Assembly: GCA_034769895.1 (NCBI GenBank)
Contig: CM068367.1
Span: 124,409,927-124,473,926, forward strand
DNA from: Magicicada septendecula
Lineage: Eukaryota > Arthropoda > Insecta > Hemiptera > Cicadidae
Reading direction: 5' to 3'
DNA: 64,000 nt
Notes under the pieces: generated by a model
What the model saw: the letters and a program-made list of their open reading frames with translations, nothing else
What the model was told of the DNA's origin: nothing
The model's database searches: none
Position numbers and translations under genes: made by a program
In this document: piece by piece, positions 12,495 to 25,023 of the stretch
Layout: each line of letters opens with the position of its first letter
Position numbering within the stretch: the first letter of the stretch is position 1

Positions 12495-12860
12495 TGCTCT
12501 CTACGGGAGCGAATCACAGACTATAGTAGAAGGAGAGAAGAAAAGACTTAAACCATTTGAAACATGGTGCTACAGAAAATGTTAAAAATAAGCTGGAGAG
12601 AGAAGATAACTAATGGGAAGATTCTTAGAAGAGATTAGGAGGGCAGAAGCTTCCTAGGAAATTTAAAATGTAGAAGAGATAAGTTAACAGGGCATACACT
12701 CCGACACAATGGGCTAGTGAAGGGTATAGTTGAAGGAAAAATAGGAAGGAAGATACCGTATCGACACATCATACTGTGAACTGAAAAGAAAAGCAGAGAA
12801 GCGAGAGGACAAGCCAGTTGCTGCCAACCAGCCTGCGGGCTGCCAACCTAGAGGCATCCG
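12495..12860 (+). pseudogene. Non-LTR retrotransposon ORF2 C-terminal fragment
   Basis: Plus-strand translation gives LYGSES, then FETWCYRKMLKISW, then GHTLRHNGLVKGI and EGKIGRK, and near the end ELKRKAEKRED. These match the conserved tail after the reverse transcriptase in CR1/RTE/L2-type elements (Y-G-x-E-x-W, FEMWCYRRML, GH-LRHNGLV). Stops and at least one frameshift break it. No RT catalytic motif is present. Confidence 0.72.
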
Positions 12861-13080
12861 CTTATATACGGCAACTTTTTTTGTTAATTTTAATGTTAAG
12901 CGCTTGTTGACTTCGTTCTGCTGATTATGAAGAGTTCGTAAAAATTTTTAATTTTATTTGTTAACATTTTCTATAGTTATTTTAATATGCGTATGTATTA
13001 TTTCTCGTACTTTTGTATTTGCGACATTGTATGTCTTTTAGTTCTAAGGAAGGTTAGGTGAATTTTCATGAAACGTAAAG

Positions 13081-13110
13081 ACGATCGAAGATTTATAGTG
13101 ATCGAAACGT
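13081..13110 (+). other. Hammerhead-like motif, decayed instance
   Basis: GATC at 13083-13086 pairs with GATC at 13100-13103, followed directly by GAAACGT. The upstream CTGANGA box is degenerate (TAAAGAC). Confidence 0.25.
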
Positions 13111-13128
13111 TATTTCTATTAAAAAGTA

Positions 13129-13187
13129 ATGCAGTTATTACTGTCAGAGTCAATACTGCAGTTATTACTGTCAGAGTCAATACTGTA
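13129..13187. repeat. Tandem duplication of a ~28-bp unit
   Basis: GCAGTTATTACTGTCAGAG occurs twice back to back, each copy followed by TCAATACTG. Confidence 0.85.
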
Positions 13188-14185
<998 letters not shown>

Positions 14186-14765
14186 AAAGTCTGTAATAGC
14201 GATCTGAGCGACACGAAAGGCGATCGAGTCACATTCGAGAATGCAAACAGTTCAACAGTGAAAGTGTGTAGAATTTCTCAAAAAGGAAAAACATTTATTC
14301 AAGAATTTACAACTCATCCTGTTTTTTGTGTGTTTTACTGTGCAAAGTGTCAAGAGTTTCACGATAAGAAAGACTTATTTTTACGGACAGTTGTACTGGT
14401 AACAACTTGTACCACTGATTTCCAACTGGCGGCCCACGACATCTTTCTATGCGGCCGGCGACCTTATCTTGGAACAGCAGTTTGATAATTACTTTATTAA
14501 GCTTTATTAAGTAAGCGAGTAATAAAAATTATTATTTTAACTGAAAAGGTATTACTCCCAGGAGACACCTATACACAAATGTTTCACTGATTCACTAATA
14601 AACGTACAATAGATTTCATTTTGTTTAGTGGAATGATTATCTGTCTCCCAGTCTACTTTCTTTCATCCCTCGACTAGACAAAACAGACAATACATATACT
14701 ATATACTTAAAGTCTTTCTCGTACATTGATAGTTATGCTGACATAATAAAGTTTGTACCGTTAAA

Positions 14766-15001
14766 GGTATTATGAATATTTCTTCAAATTGTAAATACTT
14801 CTTCAAGTAAAATTTTATTGAATTATGTTATTGTGTTTTCGCCTAATAATGGAAGCATCTATTTCAACAAAAAAATGCCTAAACCTAGGCCAAAAAACAT
14901 AATAACATAATTCAATAAAATTTTATTTGCAGAAGTATTTATAAATTGAAGAAATATTCATAATACAGAAAACCTGCAAGAAATACTGAAAAGTTACGTA
15001 C
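14766..15001. repeat. Palindromic hairpin element, family E
   Basis: The arms 14768-14838 and 14898-14964 are reverse complements over about 70 bp (shared block ATAACATAATTCAATAAAAT and AGAAATATTCATAATA). The right side continues to GTTACGTAC at 15001. The loop is about 60 bp. It is a non-coding, MITE-like hairpin. Related copies or half-copies lie at 4636, 18035 and 54781. Confidence 0.75.
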
Positions 15002-15342
15002 AAAATAAAGATGAACATTAAAGATATGTAAGTAACCTCTTTTCACTTATTTGCAATGAAGTATTGACTTTTTTCTTCCATGTTCCGTAAGGAAATGGAA
15101 GTATGGTGATCGCGAAAAAAATCGTGTTCGAGATAAGGGGTGATTCTGATTGTACTACCCTCAAAACATGAAAAAAGTAATTTTCCGAAAAGTGTCTGTG
15201 TGTAGAATTTTGTCTATGAAGAACGAAAACTGCCGCAAATTCAAACATAATCAAATTATTTTCTGCATATATGATTGAGTTGTAGAGGCCTCAAGGCGTA
15301 TTGATTTTGGTGAAAATCGGTTAAGCGGAAGGGGTAGTTTAC

Positions 15343-15414
15343 CTGTAACGTTTTACGTTTTAACGAGAGTAAAGTACTGCAACGTTTTACGTTTTAATAA
15401 GAGTAAAGTACTTA
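15343..15414. repeat. Tandem duplication of a ~36-bp unit
   Basis: AACGTTTTACGTTTTAA, then AGAGTAAAGTACT, occurs twice head to tail with two or three differences. Confidence 0.85.
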
Positions 15415-17640
15415 AATATAGTATCCTGAAAAGAAGGTTATAATAATCCACTGTAGAAAGGTAGATGAAATATCTATAAATAAAAGGGTAGGCTAGTTGA
15501 AGGTGGAGGGGTAATTTTCTATAAATGAAAATTATATTTAAAGGGGGAGGGGATAATTTTTTATATGTGTACTATCCTATCGGTAACAAAAGAATAGTTT
15601 CTATGGAAATATTTCATTTCAATTTGTCAAACATAAAACCCGATTTACAAGAAACACACCGAACTTGTTAGAAATGATCGAACCGAATTCAAGTAAATAA
15701 TTTTTAAAATAAATCTTAGAACATGGAAGTCATGTATGGTTCTCCATACCGATATTTATTTTTCCATTACTTTTTGAAAATTGATCGATTGTGGTTCCGG
15801 TATAAAAGGTTTTAGGTTTCTGGGTTTAATTGTGACCCTCAGGGGCTTTTAATTTGGAAACCATCGACTTATATACTAATGATATAGTTGCCATACATAA
15901 TATACTGATGGATGATACGATTTACGGCGATATTAGTATATCAAAACTATAATAATTAAGATGATGTCGATGGCGACGAATTGACCCAAGACGTTGATGA
16001 CGATGAAAGTAATTATGGTAGTTGATAAGGACTGCGACCATCATTCAACATCATTTTTGGTGGTGGTAGGATTAATACAAATTTATTGCAGTTAACGCCC
16101 AAAATATAAATTTAATATTAATTACCTAGAAAACTTTCGGTTTTCGGTGTACGAGTTATTAATATTTTATTAGACCCGGTTGTAACACGAACGCAGTTGT
16201 CGTACACGAAAGCAGGGGTTTTCCGAAACGTCCTTCGGAACTGACTCCGTTGTTGAACAAGTCCAGATAACTGTTGGATGATGCATACTTTATTTTCATT
16301 GGTCGATGGACACACGGAGACTGCGACACTCGCCATGGCCTTCAAAATAATATCGGTGGCAAACAAGCGTAACCTGCGTTCGTGCTACAGGTGACGAATC
16401 GTTGACCACGACGACGATAAGATCGGCGTTGCGTCGTCATGGTATCGAAGGATAAAGAAGTTACAATTTTCCACACAATTTGTTGTATTTTTATCGAACG
16501 TACAAAGCGAAAAGTTTTTTTCCTACGTTGGTGAACAATAGTCACCAGCTGAAACTGCAGCAGAAAAATTTTCTGTCAATAATCTACGCCTGCACAAACG
16601 CAGTACAGACGAACAATAACTACTCATGAAGGTTATACTAATTATTACCACATTAATTTCACACGTCGATTACATGATTCACGGCTTTACATGCTTAGCG
16701 GATATGGCGCTTAGCAACTAACTTTTTTTTTTATTTAATTCTCAGAAGCAGTGTGCGTTTTTTAGTCCCCAGATCGACTCAGTCAGTGAAACGTACATAG
16801 GATAGGACAATAATATCCGGCGAGGCGTAGTACTGGCCACGGTCTCTTCTTTGGTCCCGTTGTAGTTCAAAGCTATTTTGCCTACAACGCCTTTTCAGCG
16901 CCACCTTGGGTAGCAGTAGCTTTCATTGGCATGGGACCTACTTAAAACTCCAAAATTTCTTTCGCGGCTCTTGTATTAGGTAACCATATTCATTTACATA
17001 ACGAAAATTATTTTAGGGTTGTTATTTAATGATGTAATGGTTAAACAATGTAGAAATAATACCATTTAAATTCAAGTAAAAATGTAATTATTCATCAAAA
17101 ATATTAATAATAATCCGATATATATTAATAATAAAATTGTGATTATAAGGTACACGAAATTTAGTTAACATCATAACTTTCCTACACAATCGTGGTTCAA
17201 AGTTTCAACTTTGCCTGAAGTGCTTTTATCCAACAACGAGTCTACTATACCTACGTTAAAAGGTCAGATCGTACGTCATTCTTTTCCGAAAGATTAATTC
17301 TACTTTTCTTTAATTTTAGAACCTAACGACGGAAAAGCACGTTAGCACGTTCAGACAATGAGTAACAGAAAGTGCCGATAGAAGTCAAAGTTCAAGAAGA
17401 GTGATTAAGACATCAAGAAGATATTTAATACATCGTGTACGTCCATTCTAAATAAACTGTATCTTCAAACATTCGACTAATCGATGTCGGTGTTTGTCTC
17501 ATAAACAGGTTACAACTATGAAAAATAAGGAACATGGAAGTAAAAAAGTATATCGGTTTGTATGAGTGGCCCAATAGTCACGAGTAGGCCCTATATACGT
17601 TTCGATGTAACGAAAAAAAGAAAACGGAGATGAAAAAATA
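15415..17640. other. Unassigned DNA
   Basis: No confident gene. The minus-strand frame at 16366-16118 contains an 72-codon stretch from its second Met (16336) that ends in a possible splice donor (TCTAG|GTAATT). It has no domain I recognise, so I do not call it. Confidence 0.4.
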
Positions 17641-17802
17641 AGAAGAAGAAAGTGGAGGAGGAGAAGGAGAAGGAGAAGAAGAAGAAGAAGAAGAAGAAGA
17701 AGAAGAAGAAGAAGAAGAAGAAGAAGAAGAAGAAGAAGAAGAAGAAGAAGAAGAAGAAGAAGAAGGGGAGGGGCGAGGAGGAGGAGTAGGAGGAGGAGAA
17801 TT
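17641..17802. repeat. (GAA)n/(GGA)n purine tract
   Basis: An almost pure purine strand. The core is perfect GAA from about 17675 to 17763, flanked by GGA-rich variants. It makes an artificial poly-Ser frame on the minus strand. Confidence 0.97.
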
Positions 17803-18034
17803 AAAATAACTTAAATAATTAAAATAAATAAATTGCTTTACATTCAAAATTAAAATGAAAAGTATAAATAATGAACAAATAAAGATTCTAATTATATAAA
17901 GTTTAAGATCTTTCTATTAAAACTCAAAATACTTCGCATAACACTCTTGATAGAATTATCACTTAAATGAAACAAAATAACACAATGTTAATGGTTTATA
18001 TAAAACTTTATATGTATACGTATATCTTTATTTT

Positions 18035-18190
18035 GTACGTAACTCTTCAATTCTGGCAGGTTTTCTATATTATGAATAGTTCTTCAAATATTAACTGATA
18101 TAATCAGTGAAACATACGTCAGGTGAAAATAGAATAATAAATTTTACTTGCAGAAGTAGTTAACATTTGAATAACTATTCATAATAAATA
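18035..18190. repeat. Palindromic hairpin element, family E, second copy
   Basis: It starts GTACGTAACTCTTCAA. The arm TATTATGAATAGTT (18067-) is mirrored by AACTATTCATAATA (18173-). The terminal sequence is the reverse complement of the right end of the 14766-15001 copy. Confidence 0.65.
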
Positions 18191-18375
18191 TGGGTAACTA
18201 TTTACTGTTACATGGGTAATAAAATTAAAAAAAATATTATAAGAAAGATATGTGCAACACAGGAATTCCTACTATAACAAACCAGATACACGTAACATAA
18301 TTTAGTAAATTTTTCTGGTGAAGGGTTTGTGAGGATCGTTAAAAAAATGTAACAAAAATTTCAACTTATTTATGT

Positions 18376-18420
18376 CGACGTTTCGACATTGTTTATTGTC
18401 ATCATCATGTCATCATTTTG
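18376..18420 (-). other. Hammerhead-like motif, instance 2
   Basis: Minus-strand reading: GATGATGATGACA, a loop, TGTC, GAAACGTCGAC. The stem has 4 bp (GACA/TGTC). It sits in the left arm of family A copy 2. Confidence 0.35.
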
Positions 18421-18542
18421 TGTTTGAATACAAAAGAATACAAAAGACAACATTTAAGCCAAGTGTCTTTAAAGAAAACACTTGATGATGTAAAACAAAT
18501 TATCTCAACTCTTTCACATATACAAGGATACACACATACGCA

Positions 18543-18572
18543 CACGCGCGCGCGCGCACACTCACATACACA
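18543..18572. repeat. CA/CG alternating tract
   Basis: Alternating purine-pyrimidine CACACGCGCGCGCGCACAC run inside the loop of family A copy 2. Confidence 0.85.
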
Positions 18573-18622
18573 AACACAGGTCAAATAATTGTTCTATTGT
18601 GTTTGACATTTCTTTTGTATTC

Positions 18623-18634
18623 ATACACAGATCC
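18623..18634. repeat. Target-site duplication of jockey-like insertion, left
   Basis: ATACACAGATCC, identical to 21373-21384. The first A of the right copy is ambiguous with the poly(A) tail. Confidence 0.85.
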
Positions 18635-18636
18635 CC

Positions 18637-21009
18637 GTCTACTGTCCCCCAAAACACAGAATCAATGAAACTGACTTCAGCTCTTTTCTTGGAACTCTTG
18701 GTGCACGTTTTTTGGTGGGAGGTGACTTTAACGCAAAACACCCGCAATGGGGTTCGAGATTAGCTAATCCAAGAGGTAGAATTTTATATAACGTCATTAG
18801 ACAAGAATCCCTGTCCTTTCTGTCCACTGGTCAACCAACCTATTGGCCTTCTGACACAAATAAAATACCTGACCTAATTGATTTCTTCTTAATACGAGGC
18901 TTGTCTCATAAATACTACAAAGTTGAATCTTGCCTTGATTTGTCCTCTGACCACACTCCAATTATTGCCACTATTAGCAATACTATAATTGAGTCTGAAA
19001 GTCTACCAACACTCACAAATCGTCTTACTGACTGGGATTACTTTAGAGAGCTTGTAAATTATAATATCTCGCTCGAACTTCCACTCCACACGCCTGCTGA
19101 ATTGGATGCGGCTGTAAATTCTCTCACCAGTACTTTTCAAAAATCAGCCTGGGAAGCTACACCTTGCAATACAGCGAAGAATAAGCACTTGAACCTTCCT
19201 CTGGTTGTCCGGAAGAAATTAGCTGAGAAGCGTAAATTGCGACGAATTTGGCAGCATACTCATCATCCGGATGATAAAAGAAAGTGGAATTCCGCGGCCA
19301 GACAACTTAAACGATTGTTGGAAAATCTAAAGAATGAAGGGATTCAGGATTATCTAGAAAATCTGTCACCAAATGAAAGTACTGATTATTCTCTGTGGAA
19401 GGCTACTAAACGATTAAAAAGGCCACTATTACAAATACCACCAATACATAAACCAGATGGTAGCTGGGCGCGCAGCAATACAGAGAAATCCCAGGTTTTT
19501 GCCGAACATTTGGTCAACGTTTTTCAACCTGAAGCCAGCAAGAACGTCTCTTTCGATGAAGAGGTACAAAGATACTTACACTCCCCGCTCCAAATGACTC
19601 TACCTATTAAGCCTTTTAAAGTTAAGGAAATCAAGGAAATAATCTTGTATAATTTGAAAAGTAAAAAGGCTCCCGGCATTGATTTGCTATCGGGGAAAGT
19701 TCTAAAGGAGCTGCCTCACAAAGGCGTTGTACTAATAACATACATTTTCAATGCCATACTCAGACTCGAATACTTTCCTCTTCTCTGGAAATCGGCTCAA
19801 GTTATCATGGTCTTAAAACCTGGTAAAAACCCTCAAGAGCCCTCTTCTTATCGACCCATAAGCCTTCTACCGATACTTGGTAAGATCTTTGAAAAGCTGT
19901 TTGTAAAACGACTTATGCCAACAATTGTAGAAAACAACCTAATTCCCGATCACCAATTTGGTTTTCGAGAAAAGCACTCTACGGTAGATCAAATACACAG
20001 ACTAACAAATGTTATCAATAAATCGCTGGAATCGAAGATGTTCTGCTCAGGTGTGTTTCTCGACGTTTCCCAGGCATTTGACAAAGTCTGGCATCTTGGA
20101 CTCTTATATAAAATAAAGAAAAATCTGCCACATAATTGTTACCGTATCTTACATTCCTACTTAGTGGGCAGAGTGTTTCAAGTCAAGTACTCCGATGCTA
20201 CTTCTCCTCTATTACCAGTGGGGTCGGGTGTTCCGCAGGGTAGTGTCCTGGGTCCTCTGCTCTACCTCCTGTTCACCTCGGACTTACCGTCAGCAAGTGA
20301 AACCACTGTTGCTACCTACGCCGATGACACAGCGATCCTAGCGACACACTCCGACCCCTCAATAGCATCTCTTATACTACAAGAATCATTAAACAGCGTT
20401 CAGTTATGGCTTGATAATTGGCGCATAAAAATCAATTCATCGAAGTCAGTCCACGTTACCTTCACCACACGTAAGGCAAACTGCCCTCCAGTCACAATTA
20501 ACGGTCAACCAGTACCGCAAGCTGAAAGTGCTAAGTACCTTGGGATGCATCTGGACAGGAGATTAACATGGAAAAAACATATAACATCTAAGAAGCTTCA
20601 ACTTAATCACAAGGTCAGAAACATCTATTGGCTTATAGGCAGACAATCACGGTTAAGTCTCGTCAACAAACTCTTGATCTATAAAGTCGTGCTTAAACCG
20701 GTATGGACTTATGGTATTCAACTTTGGGGTACTGCAAGTACAAGTAATATTGAGATTATCCAGCGCTTTCAGTCCAAAACACTTAGATCAATAGTCGACG
20801 CTCCTTGGTTTGTCTCAAATAACTCTATACACCGCGACCTCAAAGTTTCAACCGTGAAAGAAGAAATCATGCGCCTCTGCAGGACTCACATCTCCAAACT
20901 AGAACAGCATCCCAACCACCTGGCTATTAACTTGTTAGACAACAGTGAAGATATTTATAGACTAAAAAGACACAAACTATTAGACTTACCATTCAGGTTT
21001 AACTCATAA
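18637..21009 (+). CDS. Jockey-type ORF2 (C-terminal endonuclease, reverse transcriptase), 5'-truncated
   Basis: The frame is open from the insertion point at 18637 (first residues VYCPPKHRIN) although the first ATG-like start is further in. Endonuclease signature VGGDFNAKHPQWGS near 18712-18755 and SSDHTPI. The reverse transcriptase follows: KPGKNPQEPSSYRPISLL, FGFREKHSTVDQI, DVSQAFDKVWH, GVPQGSVLGPLLYLL, and the catalytic box ATYADDTA near 20311-20334. A C-terminal region without a recognised domain ends at the TAA at 21007. In the full element this protein nicks target DNA and copies the RNA there. The N-terminal half of the endonuclease and any ORF1 are missing, so this copy cannot move by itself. 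Confidence 0.93.
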   Translation, partial: VYCPPKHRINETDFSSFLGTLGARFLVGGDFNAKHPQWGSRLANPRGRILYNVIRQESLSFLSTGQPTYWPSDTNKIPDLIDFFLIRGLSHKYYKVESCLDLSSDHTPIIATISNTIIESESLPTLTNRLTDWDYFRELVNYNISLELPLHTPAELDAAVNSLTSTFQKSAWEATPCNTAKNKHLNLPLVVRKKLAEKRKLRRIWQHTHHPDDKRKWNSAARQLKRLLENLKNEGIQDYLENLSPNESTDYSLWKATKRLKRPLLQIPPIHKPDGSWARSNTEKSQVFAEHLVNVFQPEASKNVSFDEEVQRYLHSPLQMTLPIKPFKVKEIKEIILYNLKSKKAPGIDLLSGKVLKELPHKGVVLITYIFNAILRLEYFPLLWKSAQVIMVLKPGKNPQEPSSYRPISLLPILGKIFEKLFVKRLMPTIVENNLIPDHQFGFREKHSTVDQIHRLTNVINKSLESKMFCSGVFLDVSQAFDKVWHLGLLYKIKKNLPHNCYRILHSYLVGRVFQVKYSDATSPLLPVGSGVPQGSVLGPLLYLLFTSDLPSASETTVATYADDTAILATHSDPSIASLILQESLNSVQLWLDNWRIKINSSKSVHVTFTTRKANCPPVTINGQPVPQAESAKYLGMHLDRRLTWKKHITSKKLQLNHKVRNIYWLIGRQSRLSLVNKLLIYKVVLKPVWTYGIQLWGTASTSNIEIIQRFQSKTLRSIVDAPWFVSNNSIHRDLKVSTVKEEIMRLCRTHISKLEQHPNHLAINLLDNSEDIYRLKRHKLLDLPFRFNS

Positions 21010-21350
21010 TGTATTCTCTGTATTTTCTGTATTGTACTGTCTGTGATATCTGTTCTGTATGTTTTTGTATTCGTGTCATTCATACGTGTTAATGTCAACC
21101 TGTATATGTGCCTTATGGGCCCAGTGTTTAATGTTTGAACTTATTGTATCATGCCAGCAGGAAGTGATAGTGACTTTTGTTCATTTGTTTACATGTTTTT
21201 ATCATTTAGTTTTGTATTTTGTTACCTCTTTAATCTATTATCAAAACCAGAAGAGCTGTCAATGGTCAGCTCTTCATAATCCTGTGTGTGTTGTCAGCCA
21301 ATTTGTTAAATGTTCGCTCAGTCGAACAGCTTACAGATCTCCAATAAATT

Positions 21351-21373
21351 AAAAAAAAAAAAAAAAAAAAAAA
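21351..21373 (+). repeat. Poly(A) tail of the jockey-like element
   Basis: A run of A bases after AATAAATT, ending at the right target duplication. Confidence 0.93.
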
Positions 21374-21383
21374 TACACAGATC

Positions 21384-21418
21384 CTGATGATGACAATAAA
21401 CATTGTCGAAAAGTCGAC
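21384..21418 (+). other. Hammerhead-like motif, instance 3
   Basis: CTGATGA, T, stem GACAAT (21392-21397) / ATTGTC (21402-21407) with loop AAAC, then GAAAAGTCGAC. Same stem as instance 1; the GAAAC box carries a C-to-A change. Confidence 0.35.
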
Positions 21419-21534
21419 ACAAATATAAGTTAAAATTTGTGTTATATTTTTTAACCAATTCTCACAAATCCTTCACCGGAAAAATTCATTGATTGACGGC
21501 CACTAAGAATTTAAGGATTTAATAATTTAGTTAC

Positions 21535-22541
21535 TCATTCAACAACAAAATCACTTATATTTCCCATTTAAATAAAGTAAGCTTAATTAAAGTAGCCTTA
21601 TATTCAAATGCCAAAGAATCAGTATCTGATGTGATTTAAAATTTAAGTATAAACAGATAATCTCTAAGAGTAAGATAAATAAAAATTAATTTATTTAAAA
21701 TTTTTAACTTAATGTCCATTAACCAAATCTAGAAAATTTAATATAACCGTAGCCTGTGTACGCGCGTTAATAAATTCACATTGTGAAACAAATGATCTAC
21801 TTTAAAAAACATGATCACTCACAAACAGAAAATTTATTATTAATATGTAATTATTATATTTTAAATAATAATAGGTCTATATTATTAACAACATAGGTTA
21901 ATTTATATAGTCTCATAAGTCTATCATAATCTGATTATTTTTTTATAAATTGTGTATGACGGGAATAACTTGGAAATTATTTCATTACAAAACTACTTCG
22001 TTTAAGTTTCGTTCATAAATTATTTTTTCTTGTTGTTCTTGTACACTTCTTTACCAGCTGTCCGTCCTTCCTCTGTTAAAACGTGTTACTAATCGAACCG
22101 GAAGTAGTTATTTAAACAGCTGCTTCTTTAATTAATGTAAAACGGCTCGGTACAGTGGTCAGGAAGTACGTATCCTTAACCTAACTCTTTCACACTGGCG
22201 CACCAATTATGATAATATGTTTCTTTTGTACCGTACATTCTACACAGTTGGTGGACAACTGGCCGTCGTCTTTTAGTACACACCTACTGACTAAAGATTT
22301 AATGCGATATGCCCATGTGTGTGTGGGCGCGCTGGCGCTTTATGGTAACCGTTAACTGTATTTTCTTGCACTTAGGCTACAATATCAAAACTATCTGAAG
22401 CAAACCACATTATTTTTCAAGAACACTTATAGAAGACATCAATATTACTTCATATAATAACTAATTTTTATATAATTACGTATATTATTATTAATAAAAA
22501 ACTTTAGCAAGAATATATTTTTTATTTTGTAAATTACAAAT
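21535..22541. other. Unassigned AT-rich DNA
   Basis: No gene or recognisable repeat. Confidence 0.45.
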
Positions 22542-22573
22542 GTTTCGATAGTAATCCAACTATCATCATCATA
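22542..22573 (-). other. Hammerhead-like motif, instance 4
   Basis: Minus-strand reading: GATGAT, stem GATAGT, loop TGGATT, ACTATC, then GAAACAT. The stem sequence differs from instances 1-3 but is fully complementary over 6 bp. Confidence 0.35.
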
Positions 22574-23149
22574 TATAAATAAAGAAATTCATGTACCTAA
22601 TAATATAATTACGTATATTTATTTGTGTGTTTATTGTCGGCTTCTGCTTCTTTCATTTTGTTCACAAGTAGTAACACGTTTCACCAGAGGAAGGACAAGC
22701 CGGCAAAGAGGTATACAAGAACAATATTGCCGTTTTTTGTATTTCACAAAAATTTTTATCTCTGTTCCTAAACTTTGCTCAGTGATTTTTCGTTACAGTC
22801 GTCCTTTGTAATTCTCCCTTTTCATCAGAATTGTCTTCTTTTGAACTTAACACATGCTCGTCTCCTGTCATATAGCATCCCATGTCCCCTTCTTCCGTCT
22901 TGCCCTTTCCTTCACCTTTCCCACAATCACTTTCTCTTTAGATACATACCAAAACATTATATATGTGTATTAATGTATCACAAACGCGCGCGCGCGCTCG
23001 TTTTCATCATCAGAAGATAATATATTCTAGCCTTGTCCTGAAGATCATTTTTTTATTCCTTTTTTGTAGCTTAAGATTATTCGTTCCACGTGTCAGGAAC
23101 TCTTTGATTCATACAGTTTATTACTAATTTCTATCTTCAATCATATTTT
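22574..23149. other. Unassigned DNA
   Basis: A short (CG)n tract lies at about 22985-22998. No gene seen. Confidence 0.4.
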
Positions 23150-23284
23150 TAGAAACAAAAGTGTGCCGACAGACAAAATTATAGTTTTACAAAGTTATAC
23201 CGGTCACTGTACTGTCCTATGGGCGGGCAATGTGGACAACAATCAAGAAACAAGAAAGCAAAATACAGACTCGGACATGGCGTT
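23150..23284 (+). pseudogene. Non-LTR ORF2 C-terminal fragment, upstream half
   Basis: Plus-strand reading gives KL-stop-FYKVIPVTVLSYG, then AMWTTIKKQESKIQT and, after a frameshift, DMAFLR. This is the conserved post-RT stretch (KFYKVIAVPVLLYGSE-W, QTADMAFLRRVKG). It is cut at the 8-bp duplication CCTAAGAG and continues at 28933. Several lesions make it non-functional. Confidence 0.75.
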
Positions 23285-23292
23285 CCTAAGAG
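23285..23292. repeat. Target-site duplication of hAT MITE, left
   Basis: CCTAAGAG, identical to 28933-28940. Confidence 0.9.
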
Positions 23293-23436
23293 CAGGGGGA
23301 TATTTACGGGGGGGGGACAAAGTGACCGGACTCCCCAAAGGGTCGAAAAAGTTGACAAAATTTGTTAATCTCTTAATTTTTAGGCTATTTTATTATTTTT
23401 CTGCTGTGTACGCTAATATAGTAATAACTAAGTAAC

Positions 23437-23440
23437 AAAC
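23437..23440. repeat. Target-site duplication of LTR element, left
   Basis: AAAC, repeated at 28669-28672. Confidence 0.8.
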
Positions 23441-25023
23441 TGTAACGTATCACCGCGTTACAAATCCAGGGAACCCATCTTAACTAAGCTCCGTCAATTA
23501 GATGGGCTGCCTACGTTGTAACAGAATGTATCCACAAATAATTAACTTAACAAATTTACTTACCAACTGAGTAAGGAAACAAGGGAAGGTATACTATTGA
23601 TGTACGCACTCATTATATGTGTGTAACAAGACGACTTCTCTTTATTTAACATTTAAAAACATTTACTGACAGATCCCATGACATTACGAATTAAACTAAA
23701 GTTATTTGAATGTTTTCTTTAAACTTTGGGATCAAAATTGATTCTATTTAGCTATACCTCGGATCCGGGTAACCTTCGGTATTTAGTCATTAAAACTTTT
23801 AGTTATACTCAATTCATGATATTAGCTTGCAAGACCTTTTGTTTTTTTTTTTATTTATTATTCCATTTGAAGAATGGTATTATTACTTGAATTATACTAC
23901 GATACATTAACATATAAACTGTTACAACGTATGATGTTTGAATAGTTACATTAAAATTCTTAGATTTAATCTTTACAAAGTTAATAGTCTCTGAAAAGTC
24001 TCTTTTAAGGTGTGTTGTGTAACAAATATTAGTAACCCTCGATAGACAGGCTATCGAGTCACCTTTAAATTGGTATGTAGAAACCTCATCCTGGGGTGTC
24101 CGTCTTGGGAATCCTTAATAGCGCCGTCATCATCTCGGTCTGGTCTTCGCCATTAAAGGGCTCAAAAGTCCGCAGGGTAGATTGAACCTTCTACGATGGT
24201 ACTTGTATATTCTCGGATGTCCTGATCTGCATATTCTGTCGGCTCTACTAGAGTTTGTAAGTTCTGGTAGTTCACATCTCCAGGTATGATGTTGGAAGTG
24301 TTGTTAGTTCTTGAAGTTAGCAGTCATCTTGTTTTACACCATTTTTATATTTCGTGTTACACTTTAAGTCTCTTGTTTTTTTTTTACATAACTATACTGA
24401 TTAATACATAACATATGCTTTCAGCAGCAATTTCTTGTATACAACATTAAGTAAAACAAAAGTATCGGCAACATAGTGTAAGAGCTTTTGCTCGTACGTC
24501 TGTACTGCATGAAGTCAACATAGCGAGAGAGAGTTTTCTGCTCCCTACGACTGGTACCTAACAAAATGGTAGAGGGGCAATTACTGCGCGAGAATATAGT
24601 CCCTGTCTCTCTTTAAGTAAACATTTTTATTTATACAAACTATACCTAAATAAATATACATAATTTAAATAAGTTGTTTTAGCGACTATTTGTGTCTTCA
24701 GATTTTTTAATTATTAAACTTATGTTTTTTTATCTTAATCTAAATTCCAAACGACTCGGGAGACATGTCGAGTCTGGAATTAACAGGTCAGCGCCTGATA
24801 ACACCAAAGGGTTAAATACGACAATAATAACTATTTACAATTTGTCTTTTTACTAAAGTATCTTCGTACTTCTTTGGGCTTATTAATTACTTCTTCCTCT
24901 CATACTGAGTACATACAGGTTTTTATGTTATTATAGTGAGATTTAAATGGCTTAATGGCTCGCAACCTTAATTTTTAAAATTTCTTTATTATTTTGATTA
25001 TTGTTACAATTTAAATCGTCACA
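23441..25023. repeat. LTR, left copy
   Basis: It starts TGTAACGTATCACC and ends ATCGTCACA, with TG...CA ends. The start is a small palindrome (GTAACG...CGTTAC). It differs from the right LTR by, for example, TTACTTACC versus TTACTACC and an ~11-bp insertion near 23692. Confidence 0.9.

Larger units (their letters stand above)
18635..21373 (+). mobile_element. 5'-truncated jockey-clade non-LTR retrotransposon
   Basis: A 2.74-kb insertion with a 12-bp target duplication, a 3' UTR (21010-21350) carrying AATAAA just before the tail, and a ~23-base poly(A). The 5' end starts abruptly inside the endonuclease domain, the usual result of incomplete target-primed reverse transcription. The single long frame is uninterrupted, so the insertion is young. 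It sits in the loop of family A copy 2, giving a clear order of events. Confidence 0.93.
18292..21534. repeat. Long-inverted-repeat element, family A, copy 2 (split by a retrotransposon)
   Basis: The left arm 18292-18392 and right arm 21405-21534 are reverse complements with small gaps (GGTGAAGG / CCTTCACC, TGTGAGGATCG / AATTCTCACA, GTCGAC). The loop 18425-18622 aligns with the loop of copy 1. The element is interrupted at ACACAGATCC by the jockey-like insertion 18635-21373. Without the insertion it would be about 490 bp, close to copy 1. Confidence 0.75.

Noticed and set aside
16118-16366. Minus-strand frame with possible splice donor as a host exon
   Set aside because: No recognisable domain; overlapping alternative frame of similar quality; donor match could be chance.
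17578-17847. A minus-strand poly-Ser frame
   Set aside because: Produced by the (GAA)n tract.
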